Assembly: GCF_025231525.1 (NCBI RefSeq)
Contig: NZ_CP103057.1
Location: forward strand, 4,029,802-4,093,801
Source: Sphingomonas endolithica
GTDB lineage: Bacteria; Pseudomonadota; Alphaproteobacteria; Sphingomonadales; Sphingomonadaceae
DNA length: 64,000 nucleotides
Direction of reading: 5' to 3'
Shown here: piece by piece, positions 49,126 through 58,255 of the stretch
How the letters are laid out: each line of letters opens with the position of its first letter
Position numbering within the stretch: position 1 is the first letter of the stretch
Program-made: the position numbers and the translations under genes
The notes under the pieces: model-generated
What the model was told of the DNA's origin: nothing
The model's input: only the letters and a program-made list of their open reading frames with translations
Databases searched by the model: none

Positions 49126-50268
49126 CTAGCCCACAACGCGTCGGATGATGTCGGCGTAGATCCGCGTCAACATCACCAGGTCGTCGATCGCCACCGCTTC
49201 GTCGAGCTTGTGCATCGTCGCGTTGAGCAGGCCGAATTCCACCACCGGGCAGAGCTTGGCGAGGAAGCGGGCATCCGAGGTGCCGCCCGTGGTCGAGAGT
49301 TCGGGCCGCGCGCCGGTATGTGCCTGGATCGCATCGCCGATCAACGTGGAGAAGGCGGCCGGCGGCGTGAGAAAGGCCTCGCCCGAGATGCGCGCCGTGA
49401 CGGTGGCGGCCGGGGCGTGTTTCAGGACGATTCGCTCGATCCGTTTGGCAAGCGCTTGCCCCGTCTGCAGATCGTTGAAGCGGATGCTCAGCCGGGCAGC
49501 GGCGTGCGCTGGGATGACGTTGGTCGCCGGATTGCCGACGGTGATATCCGTCGTCTCGATGTTCGACGGCTGGAACCAGTCATTGCCGTGATCGAGCACG
49601 AGTGCGTCGATCTCGGCCAATGCGGCGACCAGTTTGGGGATCGGGTTGTCGGCCAGATGCGGGTAGGCGACATGGCCTTGCCGTCCGGGGACGTCGATCC
49701 AGATGTTGACCGAGCCGCGCCGCCCGATCTTGATCATGTCGCCGAGCCGCAGGGTGGAGGTCGGCTCGCCGACGAGGCACAGGTCCGGGCGGAGACCACG
49801 TTCGGCCATGCGCGCGATGATCGCGGGGGTGCCGTAGGTGGCCGGGCCTTCCTCGTCTCCGGTGATGATCAGGCTGATCGTGGCGTCGCTCGTCTGCGGG
49901 ACGGCGGCGACGAAGGCGGCGACCGCGCCCTTCATGTCGACCGCGCCGCGCCCATACAGCAGGCCGCCCCGCTCTTCGGGCGCGAACGCGTCGCCGGTCC
50001 AGCCGCTGCCTGGCGGGACCACATCGAGATGGCCGGCAAAGGCGAGATGGGGACCTGACGTCCCGCGTATGGCGAGCAGGTTCTCGACCGGGCCGTCGGG
50101 AGCCTCGCCGGTCACGAACCGGTCGATGGCGAAGCCGAGCGGTAGCAGTGCCGCTTCCAGGACGTCGAACACGGCACCGCGGGCGGGCGTGACGCTGTCG
50201 CAGGCGATCAGCGCCTTGGCGAGGGTGACGACGTCCGGTAGGTCGGGGTGCAGGGCCGCATCAATCAT
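49126..50268 (-). CDS. dapE: Succinyl-diaminopimelate desuccinylase
   Basis: A 380-residue M20-family dizinc enzyme that frees LL-diaminopimelate for lysine and peptidoglycan synthesis. Metal and catalytic sites are seen in AFAGHLDVVPPGSGW, GRGAVDMKGAVAAFVAA, and IITGDEEGPATYGTPAII. TTGGTSDARFL is the DapE-specific tract near the C terminus. The ATG at 50268 is chosen over upstream codons because MIDAALHPDLPDVV fits the family. It is head-to-head with a cupin gene, with only ten bases between start codons. Confidence 0.95.
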   Translation of the reverse strand: MIDAALHPDLPDVVTLAKALIACDSVTPARGAVFDVLEAALLPLGFAIDRFVTGEAPDGPVENLLAIRGTSGPHLAFAGHLDVVPPGSGWTGDAFAPEERGGLLYGRGAVDMKGAVAAFVAAVPQTSDATISLIITGDEEGPATYGTPAIIARMAERGLRPDLCLVGEPTSTLRLGDMIKIGRRGSVNIWIDVPGRQGHVAYPHLADNPIPKLVAALAEIDALVLDHGNDWFQPSNIETTDITVGNPATNVIPAHAAARLSIRFNDLQTGQALAKRIERIVLKHAPAATVTARISGEAFLTPPAAFSTLIGDAIQAHTGARPELSTTGGTSDARFLAKLCPVVEFGLLNATMHKLDEAVAIDDLVMLTRIYADIIRRVVG

Positions 50269-50278
50269 GGGGGGGACA

Positions 50279-50740
50279 TTGCCCAAGCTCGATCTCGATA
50301 CAATCCCGCAGTCCAACGCCACCGGCTATCCGCCGCCCTATGACGCGGAGGTTGCCGGGCGCTGGTGGCGGCGTCTGGCGCCGGTCGGCGGACTGACGCT
50401 GTTCGGTGCGAGCCATGTCGTGTTGCAGCCGGGCGCCTGGTCGTCGCAGCGGCACTGGCATGAGGGCGAGGACGAACTGGTGGTGATGATCGCCGGCGAG
50501 GCGGTGCTGGTCGAGGATGATGGTGAGACGGTGTTGCGTGCGGGTGACTGCGCGGCGTTTCCCAAGGGCGTGCATAATGGCCATCACCTGCAGAACAGGA
50601 GCGATGCGGTGTGCGTGTTCGTCGCGATCGGCGCGGGAGAGGATGCCGGGGGCAGCTACCCGGATATCGACATGCAGTTCAGCGCGCATGGCTACCAGCA
50701 CAAGGATGGTACGCCTTATCCGGCGAAGCGGTTGAAGTAG
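50279..50740 (+). CDS. Cupin-domain protein
   Basis: A 153-residue single-cupin protein. The metal motif is WSSQRHWHEGEDELVVMIAG (H-x-H...E), followed by AAFPKGVHNGHHLQNRS carrying the second motif. The N terminus PKLDLDTIPQSNATGYPPPY is conserved in sphingomonad relatives as I recall them. The start is taken as TTG at 50279 because GGGGGGGA lies just before it; the in-frame ATG at 50267 overlaps the dapE start. Its role is unknown; it may bind a metal and a small sugar or organic acid. Confidence 0.83.
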   Translation: MPKLDLDTIPQSNATGYPPPYDAEVAGRWWRRLAPVGGLTLFGASHVVLQPGAWSSQRHWHEGEDELVVMIAGEAVLVEDDGETVLRAGDCAAFPKGVHNGHHLQNRSDAVCVFVAIGAGEDAGGSYPDIDMQFSAHGYQHKDGTPYPAKRLK

Positions 50741-50772
50741 CGATGGGGGGGCGGGTGTGACGAACCCCGCCG

Positions 50773-51438
50773 TCAGTCGCTCGCGGGTAGTTCGAATTTC
50801 TCGATCACCCATTCCTCTTCCTGCGCCGCGGCGATCCAGTCCTGCATAAAGGGGTGCTGCAGTACCGCGTCCATATAGCCGGCGGCAAAGCGCGCGATCG
50901 GCAGGCTGTAGGTGACGATGCGCGTGACGACCGGCGCGAACATGATGTCCGCAGCGCCGAAATTGCCGAACAGGAAATCGCCATCGCCGCCGAAGCGCGC
51001 GCGCGCCTGGGCCCACAGCTCCATCATGCGCGTGAGCTCTGCCAGCACGTCGTCGTCGGGGCGCTTGGGCGGGAAGACCTGGCGGATGTTCATGCTGTGC
51101 TTGCGGCGGAGCGCGGTGAAGCTCGAATGCATCTCTGCTGCCATCGACCGCGCCATCGCGCGCGGCGCGTCCTCGACCGGCCAGAACAGGTCGCGCGAAG
51201 TTTTTTCGGCGAGGTAATCGATGATCGCCAGGCTGTCCCAGACCACGGCCTCGCCGTCCCACAGGATCGGCACCTTGCCGGACGACGGAGCGAATTCGTC
51301 GCCCTCGCGGCGCTTGTCCCACGCTTCGTCGTACAGCGGCACGACGACTTCCTCGAACAACAGGCCGGATTGCTTGGCGGCAAGCCAGCCGCGCAAGGAC
51401 CAGGACGAATAGGCTTTGTTGCCGATGATGAGCTTCAT
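50773..51438 (-). CDS. Glutathione S-transferase family protein
   Basis: A 221-residue GST. The N-terminal thioredoxin-like domain starts MKLIIGNKAYSSWSLRGWLA, where the Ser pair after Tyr is the likely glutathione-activating site. KVPILWDGEAVVWDSLAIID gives the cis-Pro and the Glu/Asp-Ser glutathione-binding motif. The helical C-terminal domain follows (FGAADIMFAPVVTRI). The substrate is unknown. It follows engB on the same strand after 33 bases and may be the last gene of the rpmH-to-engB cluster. Confidence 0.9.
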   Translation of the reverse strand: MKLIIGNKAYSSWSLRGWLAAKQSGLLFEEVVVPLYDEAWDKRREGDEFAPSSGKVPILWDGEAVVWDSLAIIDYLAEKTSRDLFWPVEDAPRAMARSMAAEMHSSFTALRRKHSMNIRQVFPPKRPDDDVLAELTRMMELWAQARARFGGDGDFLFGNFGAADIMFAPVVTRIVTYSLPIARFAAGYMDAVLQHPFMQDWIAAAQEEEWVIEKFELPASD

Positions 51439-51471
51439 GGCCGCTGCGATACCCGCGCGGGGCAGGGCGGT

Positions 51472-52128
51472 CTAGCCGATCGCTTCCATCACGGCGGCGC
51501 GCAGTTCCGGGATGCCGAGGCCGGTGTCGCTGGAGGTGACCAGGATGTCGGGGTGCGCGGCGGCACGCTTGCGTGCCTCCTCCTCGGTGCGCGTGGTGAC
51601 CTCGGCCAGGTCGCTGGCCTTGATCTTGTCGGCCTTGGTCAGCACCAGGCGGTAGCTGACGGCGGCCTTGTCGAGCATCTCGAGGATGTCGCGATCGACA
51701 TCCTTGATGCCGTGGCGCGAATCGATCAGCACCAATGCGCGCTTCAGTTCCTGCCGGCCGCGCAGGAAATCGTTGACCAGGAACCGCCACTTCTTGACGA
51801 TGTCCTTGGGCGCCTTGGCAAAGCCGTAACCCGGCATGTCGACCAGGCGAAAGGCGAGCGGCTCGCCGACGTCGAAGAAGTTCAATTCCTGCGTGCGGCC
51901 CGGCGTGACCGAGGTACGCGCCAGCGCCTTGCGCCCCGTGAGCGCGTTGAGCAGCGACGACTTGCCGACATTGGAGCGGCCGGCAAAGGCCACTTCCGGC
52001 ACGTCCGGATCCGGCAGGAATTCGAGCGCCGGCGCGGATTTCAGAAAGGCGATCGGCCCGGCGAAGGTCTTGCGCGCGGATTCGATCAGTTCGGGGGCGA
52101 ACCCGGTATGATCCTGTTCGTCGTTCAC
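51472..52128 (-). CDS. engB: Ribosome biogenesis GTPase EngB (YihA/YsxC)
   Basis: A 218-residue essential GTPase of large-subunit assembly. The G motifs are intact: G1 [19 protein letters not shown]3 [13 protein letters not shown], and G4 [13 protein letters not shown], with G5 near [14 protein letters not shown]. The start is GTG at 52128, which overlaps the yidC stop by four bases (GTGA). It is the fifth gene of the rpmH-rnpA-yidD-yidC-engB cluster. Confidence 0.95.
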   Translation of the reverse strand: MNDEQDHTGFAPELIESARKTFAGPIAFLKSAPALEFLPDPDVPEVAFAGRSNVGKSSLLNALTGRKALARTSVTPGRTQELNFFDVGEPLAFRLVDMPGYGFAKAPKDIVKKWRFLVNDFLRGRQELKRALVLIDSRHGIKDVDRDILEMLDKAAVSYRLVLTKADKIKASDLAEVTTRTEEEARKRAAAHPDILVTSSDTGLGIPELRAAVMEAIG

Positions 52129-53828
52129 TTGACCACCGCTTCCTTCATGCCCGGATGGCGGGCGTAGAGCAGGCGCTGCTGCAGGATCGTCAGGCAGTTC
52201 GAGGTGATCCAGTAAACCTGCAAGCCGACCGCGAACGGCGCCATCACGAACATCAGCACCCAGGGCATGATTGCGAAGATCTGCTTCTGCGTGTCGTCCA
52301 TCGGGGCGGGGTTGAGTTTGAACTGGAAGAACATCGAGATACCGAGCAGCACCGGCACCACACCGATCGCCAGAAAGTGCGGCGGGGTGAAGGGCAGATA
52401 GCCGAACAGGTTGAGGATCGTCGCGGGATCCGGCGCGGAGAGATCCTTGATCCAGGCGACGAACGGCTGGTGGCGCATTTCGATCGTCAGCAGCAGCACC
52501 TTGTACAGCGCGTAGAAGATCGGGATCTGCAGCAGCGTCGGCAGGCAGCCGGCGAGCGGATTGACCTTCTCCGTCTTGTACAGCTGCATGATCTCCTGCT
52601 GCTGGCGCGGCTTGTCGTCCTTGTAGCGTTCCTGCAGCGCCTTCATCTTGGGCTGCAGCGACTTCATCGCCGCCATCGACTTGAACTGCTTCTGAGCGAT
52701 CGGGAACATCAGCCCGCGGATCGTGAAGGTCAGCAGGATGATCGCCACGCCGAAATTGCCGACCATGCGGAACAGCCAGTCGAGATAATAGAAGATCGGC
52801 TTCTCGACGATGCGGAACCAGCCCCAGTCGATGCCGTGATCGAAGAAGGCGATGCCTTCCTTGTCGGTATAGCGATCGAGCAGGCGCACTTCCTTGGCAC
52901 CGGCGAAGAAGCGCGAAGTCTGGGTCACCGCCTGGCCCGGCGCGACGAGGCGCGGGGCGACGTAATAGTCGGCCTGATAGGCCTTGTTGGCCCCGGCGCG
53001 GAACTGGCCGTCGAACGGCACCGACTGATCGGGGACGATCGCGGTCAGCCAATATTTGTCGCTGAAGCCGAGCCAGCCGCCGGTGGTGCTGAATTTCTGT
53101 GGTGCTTCGTCGACCGTGCTGAAGTTGGTGCCATAATCGGCACCGCCATTGTGCACCGACATCGGGCCGATCTGCACGGTCCAGGTATCCGGATCCTTGA
53201 ATACGCCGTTGCGATTGACCAGGCCATAGGTCGCGACCGGGACAGGCGCGGTGCCGTTATTGGCAACCGTCTGTCGCACCGAGAACATGTAGCCGTCATC
53301 GACCGACAATTGGATGCGGAAGCTCTGGCCGTTCATGTTGGCCGCGGCGAGCGTAACCGGCTTGCCGGGGGCAAGGACGTTGCCGCTCGCCACCCAGATC
53401 GTATCGGCCGAAGGGGGCTTCAGGCCATCGTCGCGCCAGCCGAAGCCAGCGAAATAGGCATCCGGACCACCCGATGGCGACAGCAGGCGGATCGGCTGCG
53501 AATCCTTGGCGATGGTTTCCTTGTAGGTCGTCAGCGTCAGATCGTCGATCCGCGCGCCCTTCAGGTTGATCGAGCCGCGCATAGTCGGCGTCTCGATGCG
53601 GATGCGCGGTGTTTCGCCCAATACGACGTTGCGGTCACGCACGGCGGACGGTGCATCGGCGGCGGGATCGGCCGAGGGATTGGGCACCACCTTCGCCTTG
53701 CCGTCGACCATCTTGGTCACCGGGGGATTGGCAGCGGGGAAGAAGCGGCCCTGCAGATAGGGCCAGCCGAACAGGATCAGCGCCGCAATCACCGCGAACA
53801 GGATGAAGTTCTGCTTGTCGTCTTTCAC
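52125..53828 (-). CDS. yidC: Membrane protein insertase YidC
   Basis: A 567-residue YidC of the Gram-negative type. Helix 1 is at about residues 8-24 ([18 protein letters not shown]), followed by the large periplasmic beta-sandwich domain. The conserved membrane core carries the hydrophilic-groove Arg region ([18 protein letters not shown]), then [18 protein letters not shown] and later helices ending near [18 protein letters not shown]. It inserts and folds inner-membrane proteins with or without SecYEG. It is coupled to engB and preceded by yidD at 28 bases. Confidence 0.97.
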   Translation of the reverse strand: MKDDKQNFILFAVIAALILFGWPYLQGRFFPAANPPVTKMVDGKAKVVPNPSADPAADAPSAVRDRNVVLGETPRIRIETPTMRGSINLKGARIDDLTLTTYKETIAKDSQPIRLLSPSGGPDAYFAGFGWRDDGLKPPSADTIWVASGNVLAPGKPVTLAAANMNGQSFRIQLSVDDGYMFSVRQTVANNGTAPVPVATYGLVNRNGVFKDPDTWTVQIGPMSVHNGGADYGTNFSTVDEAPQKFSTTGGWLGFSDKYWLTAIVPDQSVPFDGQFRAGANKAYQADYYVAPRLVAPGQAVTQTSRFFAGAKEVRLLDRYTDKEGIAFFDHGIDWGWFRIVEKPIFYYLDWLFRMVGNFGVAIILLTFTIRGLMFPIAQKQFKSMAAMKSLQPKMKALQERYKDDKPRQQQEIMQLYKTEKVNPLAGCLPTLLQIPIFYALYKVLLLTIEMRHQPFVAWIKDLSAPDPATILNLFGYLPFTPPHFLAIGVVPVLLGISMFFQFKLNPAPMDDTQKQIFAIMPWVLMFVMAPFAVGLQVYWITSNCLTILQQRLLYARHPGMKEAVVK

Positions 53829-53856
53829 TGGTCAGCAATCCTGTCGCGAATGTCTA

Positions 53857-54069
53857 TCAGGGAACCGGGTCGTAACCCGAACCGCCCCAGGGGTGGCAGC
53901 GGCCAATCCGTCGTGCCGCCAGCCACCCGCCCTTGAAGGCGCCATAGCGGCGAAGCGCCTCGATTGCATAGGAGGAACAGCTTGGCGCGTACCGGCAGGT
54001 GGGGGGGAGGATCAGCGAGGGCCCGAGTTGCCAGCCGCGGGCGATGAGGATGAGCAGGCGGGCTAGCAT
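53857..54069 (-). CDS. yidD: Membrane protein insertion efficiency factor YidD
   Basis: A 70-residue YidD: an amphipathic membrane-binding N terminus ([18 protein letters not shown]), then the diagnostic [20 protein letters not shown] with its three Cys residues and [20 protein letters not shown] followed by DPVP at the end. It supports YidC-dependent insertion. It sits in its standard place between rnpA and yidC, though a repeat element separates it from rnpA. Confidence 0.95.
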   Translation of the reverse strand: MLARLLILIARGWQLGPSLILPPTCRYAPSCSSYAIEALRRYGAFKGGWLAARRIGRCHPWGGSGYDPVP

Positions 54070-54088
54070 GCGTTGCGGACGCTCAAAC

Positions 54089-54196
54089 CGTCATCCCGGA
54101 CTTGTTCCGGGATCCAACGTGCAGCCAACGCTACGTCCGTGAAAAAAGCGCTGCGCGTGCCGAGCGTTGGATGCCGGACCAAGTCCGGCATGACGG
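54089..54196. repeat. Intergenic inverted repeat, family B variant
   Basis: CGTCATCCCGGACTTGTTCC plus GGGATCCAACG opens and CGTTGGATGCCGGACCAAGT plus CCGGCATGACGG closes the element. It interrupts the rpmH-rnpA-yidD-yidC cluster between rnpA and yidD, both on the minus strand. Confidence 0.85.
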
Positions 54197-54208
54197 CGAG
54201 GTGGCAAA

Positions 54209-54526
54209 TCACCGCGCCACCTTTGCCAGCGCCTTGGCCAGCTCGGACTTCATCTGCGCGAAATCGCGTTCGATGCCGCCGTTACGCCCGATCAGGACGT
54301 GGTCCGCGCCGCGGATGCCGTTTTGCGGCAACAATGCCCGCGCCAATTCGCGCAACCGCCGCTTCATGCGATTGCGGACGACCGCGTTTCCGACTTTCTT
54401 GGTGACGGTGTAGCCGATTCGCATGTCCGGCGTGCCATCCTGCCGATCGCGTACCAGCAGGACGAAGCCGGGCATCGGCGCCCGCTTACCGGCATTGGCC
54501 GCGATAAAATCGCGGCGAATCGTCAA
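54209..54526 (-). CDS. rnpA: Ribonuclease P protein component
   Basis: A 105-residue RnpA, the protein subunit of RNase P. The N-terminal RRDFIAANAGKRAPMPGFVL and the RNA-binding signature VVRNRMKRRLRELAR (RNR motif) are intact. The start is uncertain: TTG at 54526 gives MTIRRDF, which matches the family, but there is no ribosome binding site; in-frame codons run upstream into rpmH without an ATG or GTG that fits. Translational coupling to rpmH, which ends 32 bases earlier, is likely. It follows rpmH as in nearly all bacteria. Confidence 0.93.
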   Translation of the reverse strand: MTIRRDFIAANAGKRAPMPGFVLLVRDRQDGTPDMRIGYTVTKKVGNAVVRNRMKRRLRELARALLPQNGIRGADHVLIGRNGGIERDFAQMKSELAKALAKVAR

Positions 54527-54558
54527 GGTCGTTAGGCTGGCGGCGCCAGCCGGGTCAG

Positions 54559-54693
54559 TTAGGCCGACAGCTTCTTGCGGCCGCGGTTGCGGCGGGCGCG
54601 CAGTACGTTCCGGCCGCCCGGAGTGGCCGAGCGGGTGCGGAAGCCGTGGCGACGTGCGCGAACGAGATTGCTCGGTTGAAAGGTCCGCTTCAT
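54559..54693 (-). CDS. rpmH: 50S ribosomal protein L34
   Basis: A 44-residue, extremely basic protein beginning [20 protein letters not shown] and ending [13 protein letters not shown], the unmistakable bL34 sequence. AGGGA lies upstream of the ATG at 54693. It leads the rpmH-rnpA-yidD-yidC-engB cluster on the minus strand. Confidence 0.97.
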   Translation of the reverse strand: MKRTFQPSNLVRARRHGFRTRSATPGGRNVLRARRNRGRKKLSA

Positions 54694-54800
54694 CGGTCAT
54701 TCCCTGAATTCTGTACCCGAGGAGGGTGTATCTAAATTGAAAACGGCCGCCACAGGGGCGACCTTGAAGGCTGGGCCATTAGGCAAGACGGCCGTCAAAG

Positions 54801-55109
54801 TCAATTCTCCGCCGCCGGATCTTCAAGCGCCTTGTCGCGCGCGCGCCGCCGCAGCGCACTGCCACGCCGCATCATGCGATCGACGAAGCCGCCGATGCGC
54901 GGAAAACGCCGTTTCAGCCGCGCCCAACGCAGCCGTGCCCAGGCGGAATTGCGCAGCACCAGGATCAGCCCGCCGGCAAACAGGAATGCACCTCCCGGGC
55001 CGGGCAGAGGCGCCATCACCCCGGCACCGATGATCAGCAGGATGCCGAGCGTCAGTTGTCCATAGCGCCAGACGGGATGGCGTGCAGGGCGGGGAGCGGC
55101 ATCGGTCAC
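54801..55109 (-). CDS. Small membrane protein, PGPGW type
   Basis: A 102-residue protein with a bipartite hydrophobic region (GQLTLGILLIIGAGVMAPLP, then GPGGAFLFAGGLILVLRNS) and a basic C-terminal tail (RWARLKRRFPRIGGFVDRMM). The PLPGPGG turn and the RNSAWAR tract match the PGPGW family of putative transmembrane proteins of unknown function. The start is probably GTG at 55109 (MTDAAPRPARH); it has no clear ribosome binding site. It lies between rpmH and the divergent yifB gene. Confidence 0.75.
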   Translation of the reverse strand: MTDAAPRPARHPVWRYGQLTLGILLIIGAGVMAPLPGPGGAFLFAGGLILVLRNSAWARLRWARLKRRFPRIGGFVDRMMRRGSALRRRARDKALEDPAAEN

Positions 55110-55217
55110 GGTGATGAATGTGGGACAAGTGTATTGGATAAACAAGACACGCGCTGGGACTTTCCCGCCCCACAAAAGCGGCTATGGTCGGCGCTCTTCG
55201 GGGGGAGCTTGGCGCGC

Positions 55218-56981
55218 ATGGTCGCGATCGTATCGACGGTGGCGTATCTTGGCCTGGAGGCGCGTGCCGTCGAGGTGCAGGTGTCGCTGGCACCGGGGCT
55301 GCCCAATTTCATCGTCGTGGGCCTTGCCGACAAAGCGGTGGCGGAAAGCCGCGAGCGCGTGCGCGGGGCGATCGCGGCAATGGGGCTGGCGCTGCCGCCC
55401 AAGCGGATCAGCGTGAACCTGTCGCCGGCCGATCTGCCCAAAGAAGGATCGCATTACGATCTGCCGATCGCGCTGGCGCTGCTCGGCGCGATGGGGGTGG
55501 TCGATGCCGAGACACTGAGCGGCTATGTCGCGGTGGGGGAGCTCGGGCTCGATGCGCGGATCGCGCCGTCGCCGGGTGTGTTGCTGGCGGCGCTGCATGC
55601 CTCCGAAGTGGGGAAGGGGCTGATCTGCCCCAGCGCGCAAGGATCGGAAGCGGCGTGGGCGGGATCGATCGAAGTGGTCGCCGCGCCCGATCTTTTATCG
55701 TTGCTCAACCACTTCAAGGGGCACGGACTGCTGTCTGCGCCGCAGCCGGGCAGCGCCGATGACCGGTTCGACGGGCCGGACCTGCGGCAGGTGAAGGGGC
55801 AGGAAACGGCCAAGCGCGCGCTGGAGATCGCCGCGGCCGGCGGGCACAATCTGCTGATGGTGGGGCCGCCCGGCGCCGGCAAATCGCTGATGGCGGCGTG
55901 CATGCCGGGCATTCTGCCACCGCTCGATCCGGTCGAAGCGCTGGAAGTGTCGATGGTGTCGAGCGTCGCGGGCACGCTGCAGGGCGGGCGGCTGACGCGC
56001 GTGCGCCCGTTCCGCGCGCCACATCATTCGGCGTCGATGGCGGCGTTGGTCGGCGGCGGGCTGAAAGTGAAGCCGGGCGAGGTCAGCATGGCGCATCTGG
56101 GCGTGTTGTTCCTCGACGAGCTGCCGGAGTTCCAGCGCGGCGTGCTCGATTCGCTGTGTCAGCCGCTGGAGACCGGCACGGTAAGCGTCGCGCGGGCCAA
56201 TGCGCATGTGACCTTTCCGGCGCGGGTGCAGCTGGTGGCGGCGATGAACCCGTGTCGGTGCGGGCATCTCGGCGATGCGGCGCTTGCCTGTTCGCGTGCG
56301 CCGCGCTGTGCGGCGGATTATCAGGCCAAGGTGTCGGGGCCGTTGCTCGACCGCATCGACCTGCATGTCGAGGTGCAGGCGGTGAGTGCGGCGGACCTGG
56401 TTTTGCCACCGCCGGCGGAAGGATCGGCGGAGGTGCGTGCGCGTGTCGCCGTAGCGCGTGCGCTGCAGACGGAGCGTTATGCCGATCAGTCGGTACGGAC
56501 CAATGCCGAGATCGACGGCGTGTTGCTGGAGGCGGTGGCGACGCCGGACGAGCCGGGCCGCAAATTGCTGGCCCAGGCATCCGAGGCGATGCGGCTGTCG
56601 GCGCGTGGCTATACCCGCATCCTGCGCGTGGCGCGGACGATCGCCGATCTGTCGGGCGCCGAGTCGATCGGGCGTATCCATGTCGCGGAGGCGCTCAGCT
56701 ATCGGCGGCAGGCGCCGCGTAACTGGGCCGTCATCGAGTCTTGCGGCGGCGGTTTGCTTGAGCTAGCGAGCGCAAGCGTTGCGGGCGTGGTGGAACTGGT
56801 AGACGCGCCGGACTCAAAATCCGGTTCCGAAAGGAGTGTCGGTTCGATTCCGACCGCCCGCACCACCATGCCCCGAGGGAAGTCGCTCCCGGAACGTGTC
56901 AGCGCGGCAGCAGGATCGTCGCATCCAGACCGCCGCCTGCGCGGTTCTGCAGTCGGATCGATCCTCCCGCATCGGCGATGA
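55218..56981 (+). CDS. YifB-family Mg-chelatase-like ATPase, frame running through tRNA-Leu
   Basis: A ComM/YifB-type AAA+ protein, in other species a helicase that helps integrate transformed DNA. It has the N-terminal SUBUNIT-I-like domain (TVAYLGLEARAVEVQVSLAP, NLSPADLPKEGSHYDLPIAL), Walker A GPPGAGKS, Walker B VLFLDELPEFQRG, and the Cys group CRCGH...CSRAPRC. The usual protein length of about 500 is reached at YRRQAPRN (residue 502), but codon 503 is TGG at 56724-56726 instead of a stop. The frame therefore continues 85 codons through the tRNA-Leu gene to 56981. The start at 55218 follows GGGGGAG. The biologically meaningful end is probably about 56723. Confidence 0.88.
   Translation: MVAIVSTVAYLGLEARAVEVQVSLAPGLPNFIVVGLADKAVAESRERVRGAIAAMGLALPPKRISVNLSPADLPKEGSHYDLPIALALLGAMGVVDAETLSGYVAVGELGLDARIAPSPGVLLAALHASEVGKGLICPSAQGSEAAWAGSIEVVAAPDLLSLLNHFKGHGLLSAPQPGSADDRFDGPDLRQVKGQETAKRALEIAAAGGHNLLMVGPPGAGKSLMAACMPGILPPLDPVEALEVSMVSSVAGTLQGGRLTRVRPFRAPHHSASMAALVGGGLKVKPGEVSMAHLGVLFLDELPEFQRGVLDSLCQPLETGTVSVARANAHVTFPARVQLVAAMNPCRCGHLGDAALACSRAPRCAADYQAKVSGPLLDRIDLHVEVQAVSAADLVLPPPAEGSAEVRARVAVARALQTERYADQSVRTNAEIDGVLLEAVATPDEPGRKLLAQASEAMRLSARGYTRILRVARTIADLSGAESIGRIHVAEALSYRRQAPRNWAVIESCGGGLLELASASVAGVVELVDAPDSKSGSERSVGSIPTARTTMPRGKSLPERVSAAAGSSHPDRRLRGSAVGSILPHRR
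56781..56865 (+). tRNA. tRNA-Leu (anticodon CAA)
   Basis: An 85-base tRNA. Acceptor stem GCGGGCG (56781-56787) pairs with CGCCCGC (56855-56861). The anticodon stem CCGGA/TCCGG closes the loop CTCAAAA, giving anticodon CAA (reads UUG). A long variable arm typical of class II tRNAs is present (TTCCGAAAGGAGT). The T arm contains GGTTCGATTCC, and CCA is encoded (56863-56865). The gene lies wholly inside the extended yifB reading frame, on the same strand. Confidence 0.97.
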
Positions 56982-58239
56982 TGGCATGGGCCAGGGCCAG
57001 GCCTAGCCCGACGCCACCGGTATCGCGATTGCGCGACGTCTCGAGCCTGGTGAAGGGATCGAACACGTCGGCGAGGCGATCCTCCGGGATGCCCGGCCCC
57101 TGATCCGCAACCACGATCTCGACCTGCCGGGTATCGGCGACGATTCGCACATCGGCCGACACGCCGTATTTGATCGCATTCTCGATCAGATTGCGCACGG
57201 CGCGGCGCATCAGCGAAGGGCGCAGGCGCAATTGCAGGCGGGGCGTTTCCTCGTCGAACGTGACGGGAGCGCCCAGATCGCGAAAATCCTCGACCACCGC
57301 ATCGACCAATGCCGAGAGATCGACCTCGGTCAGCGGTTCGCTCGGGCGGCCGAGCCGGGCAAGCGACAGGATGTCGTCCAGCGTCCGGTCCATCTCCATG
57401 ATCGTGTCGGCCATCTTGGTGCGATTGGCCTCGTCCTCGACCGATTCGATACGCACGCGCAGTGCCGCGAGCGGGGTGCGCAAATCATGGCCGATCGCGC
57501 CGAGCATGCGGTCCTTCTCGTCGAGCATCGCGGTCACGCGCAGCCGCAATGCGTTGAACGCGGCGACCACTTCGCGCAGATCCTGCGGCCCGTCCTCCTC
57601 GATCGGCACATCGACTTCGCCGGGGGTGAAGCGGCGTGCCGCCAGCGCGAGGCTGCGCAACGGGCGCGAGATGCGGCGGCCGATCCACAGTACGGGGAGC
57701 AGCACGATGCCGTACAGGATCAGCGTCTGCGCGATCAGGCGGGCGAACAGATCGCGTTCGTCGCGCGGCCAAGGCGTGGCGGAGACCAGCCAGCCGCCGC
57801 CGACCCGCTCCACCGCGATGATCAGGTCGCCGCTGCTGCGGTTGCGCTCGCGCAGGCGCCGGGCGCGCGGCGTGCCGGGGCGCTGCAGGCGCGGCGGACG
57901 TTCGGCCACCACTGCGGTCTCGATCCGGCCGACCTGCAAGCCGGCCTCGCGCAAGGCGTCGCGGATGCCCTGCTCCACCTCGGGACGATGCTCCGCCGCT
58001 TTATCGATCGGCGACGCATCGAGCAGGCGCACGCGTCCGCGATCGGGGGAGAGCACCGCCGCATCGGCGCGCTCGACCGCATCGACGATGCGCGCGACGG
58101 CGGGACCGGTGGCTTGTTCGAAGCGGAAATTGCGCCGCTCACGTAGCAAGACCGAGAAATTGATCAGCTGCGCGACGAGCAACGCCAGCGCGATCAGCAG
58201 CGCCATCTGGCCGGCCAGGCTGCGCGGCCAGAACCGCAT
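56899..58239 (-). CDS. Sensor histidine kinase
   Basis: A 446-residue membrane histidine kinase. Helix 1 is at about residues 9-31, a periplasmic sensor region of about 130 residues contains a very basic patch (RLQRPGTPRARRLRERNR), and helix 2 is at about 170-187. HAMP follows, then the H-box IGHDLRTPLAALRVR (His251), N-box NLIENAIKYG, and G-boxes DQGPGIPEDR and GGVGLGLALAHAI. The start at 58239 has GAGGAGG almost touching it; GTG at 58248 is an alternative. It follows the OmpR-type regulator by 16 bases in the EF-hand operon. The signal is unknown; Ca2+ is suggested by the neighbour. Confidence 0.93.
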   Translation of the reverse strand: MRFWPRSLAGQMALLIALALLVAQLINFSVLLRERRNFRFEQATGPAVARIVDAVERADAAVLSPDRGRVRLLDASPIDKAAEHRPEVEQGIRDALREAGLQVGRIETAVVAERPPRLQRPGTPRARRLRERNRSSGDLIIAVERVGGGWLVSATPWPRDERDLFARLIAQTLILYGIVLLPVLWIGRRISRPLRSLALAARRFTPGEVDVPIEEDGPQDLREVVAAFNALRLRVTAMLDEKDRMLGAIGHDLRTPLAALRVRIESVEDEANRTKMADTIMEMDRTLDDILSLARLGRPSEPLTEVDLSALVDAVVEDFRDLGAPVTFDEETPRLQLRLRPSLMRRAVRNLIENAIKYGVSADVRIVADTRQVEIVVADQGPGIPEDRLADVFDPFTRLETSRNRDTGGVGLGLALAHAIIADAGGSIRLQNRAGGGLDATILLPR

Positions 58240-58255
58240 CCTCCTCACGGCGCGG

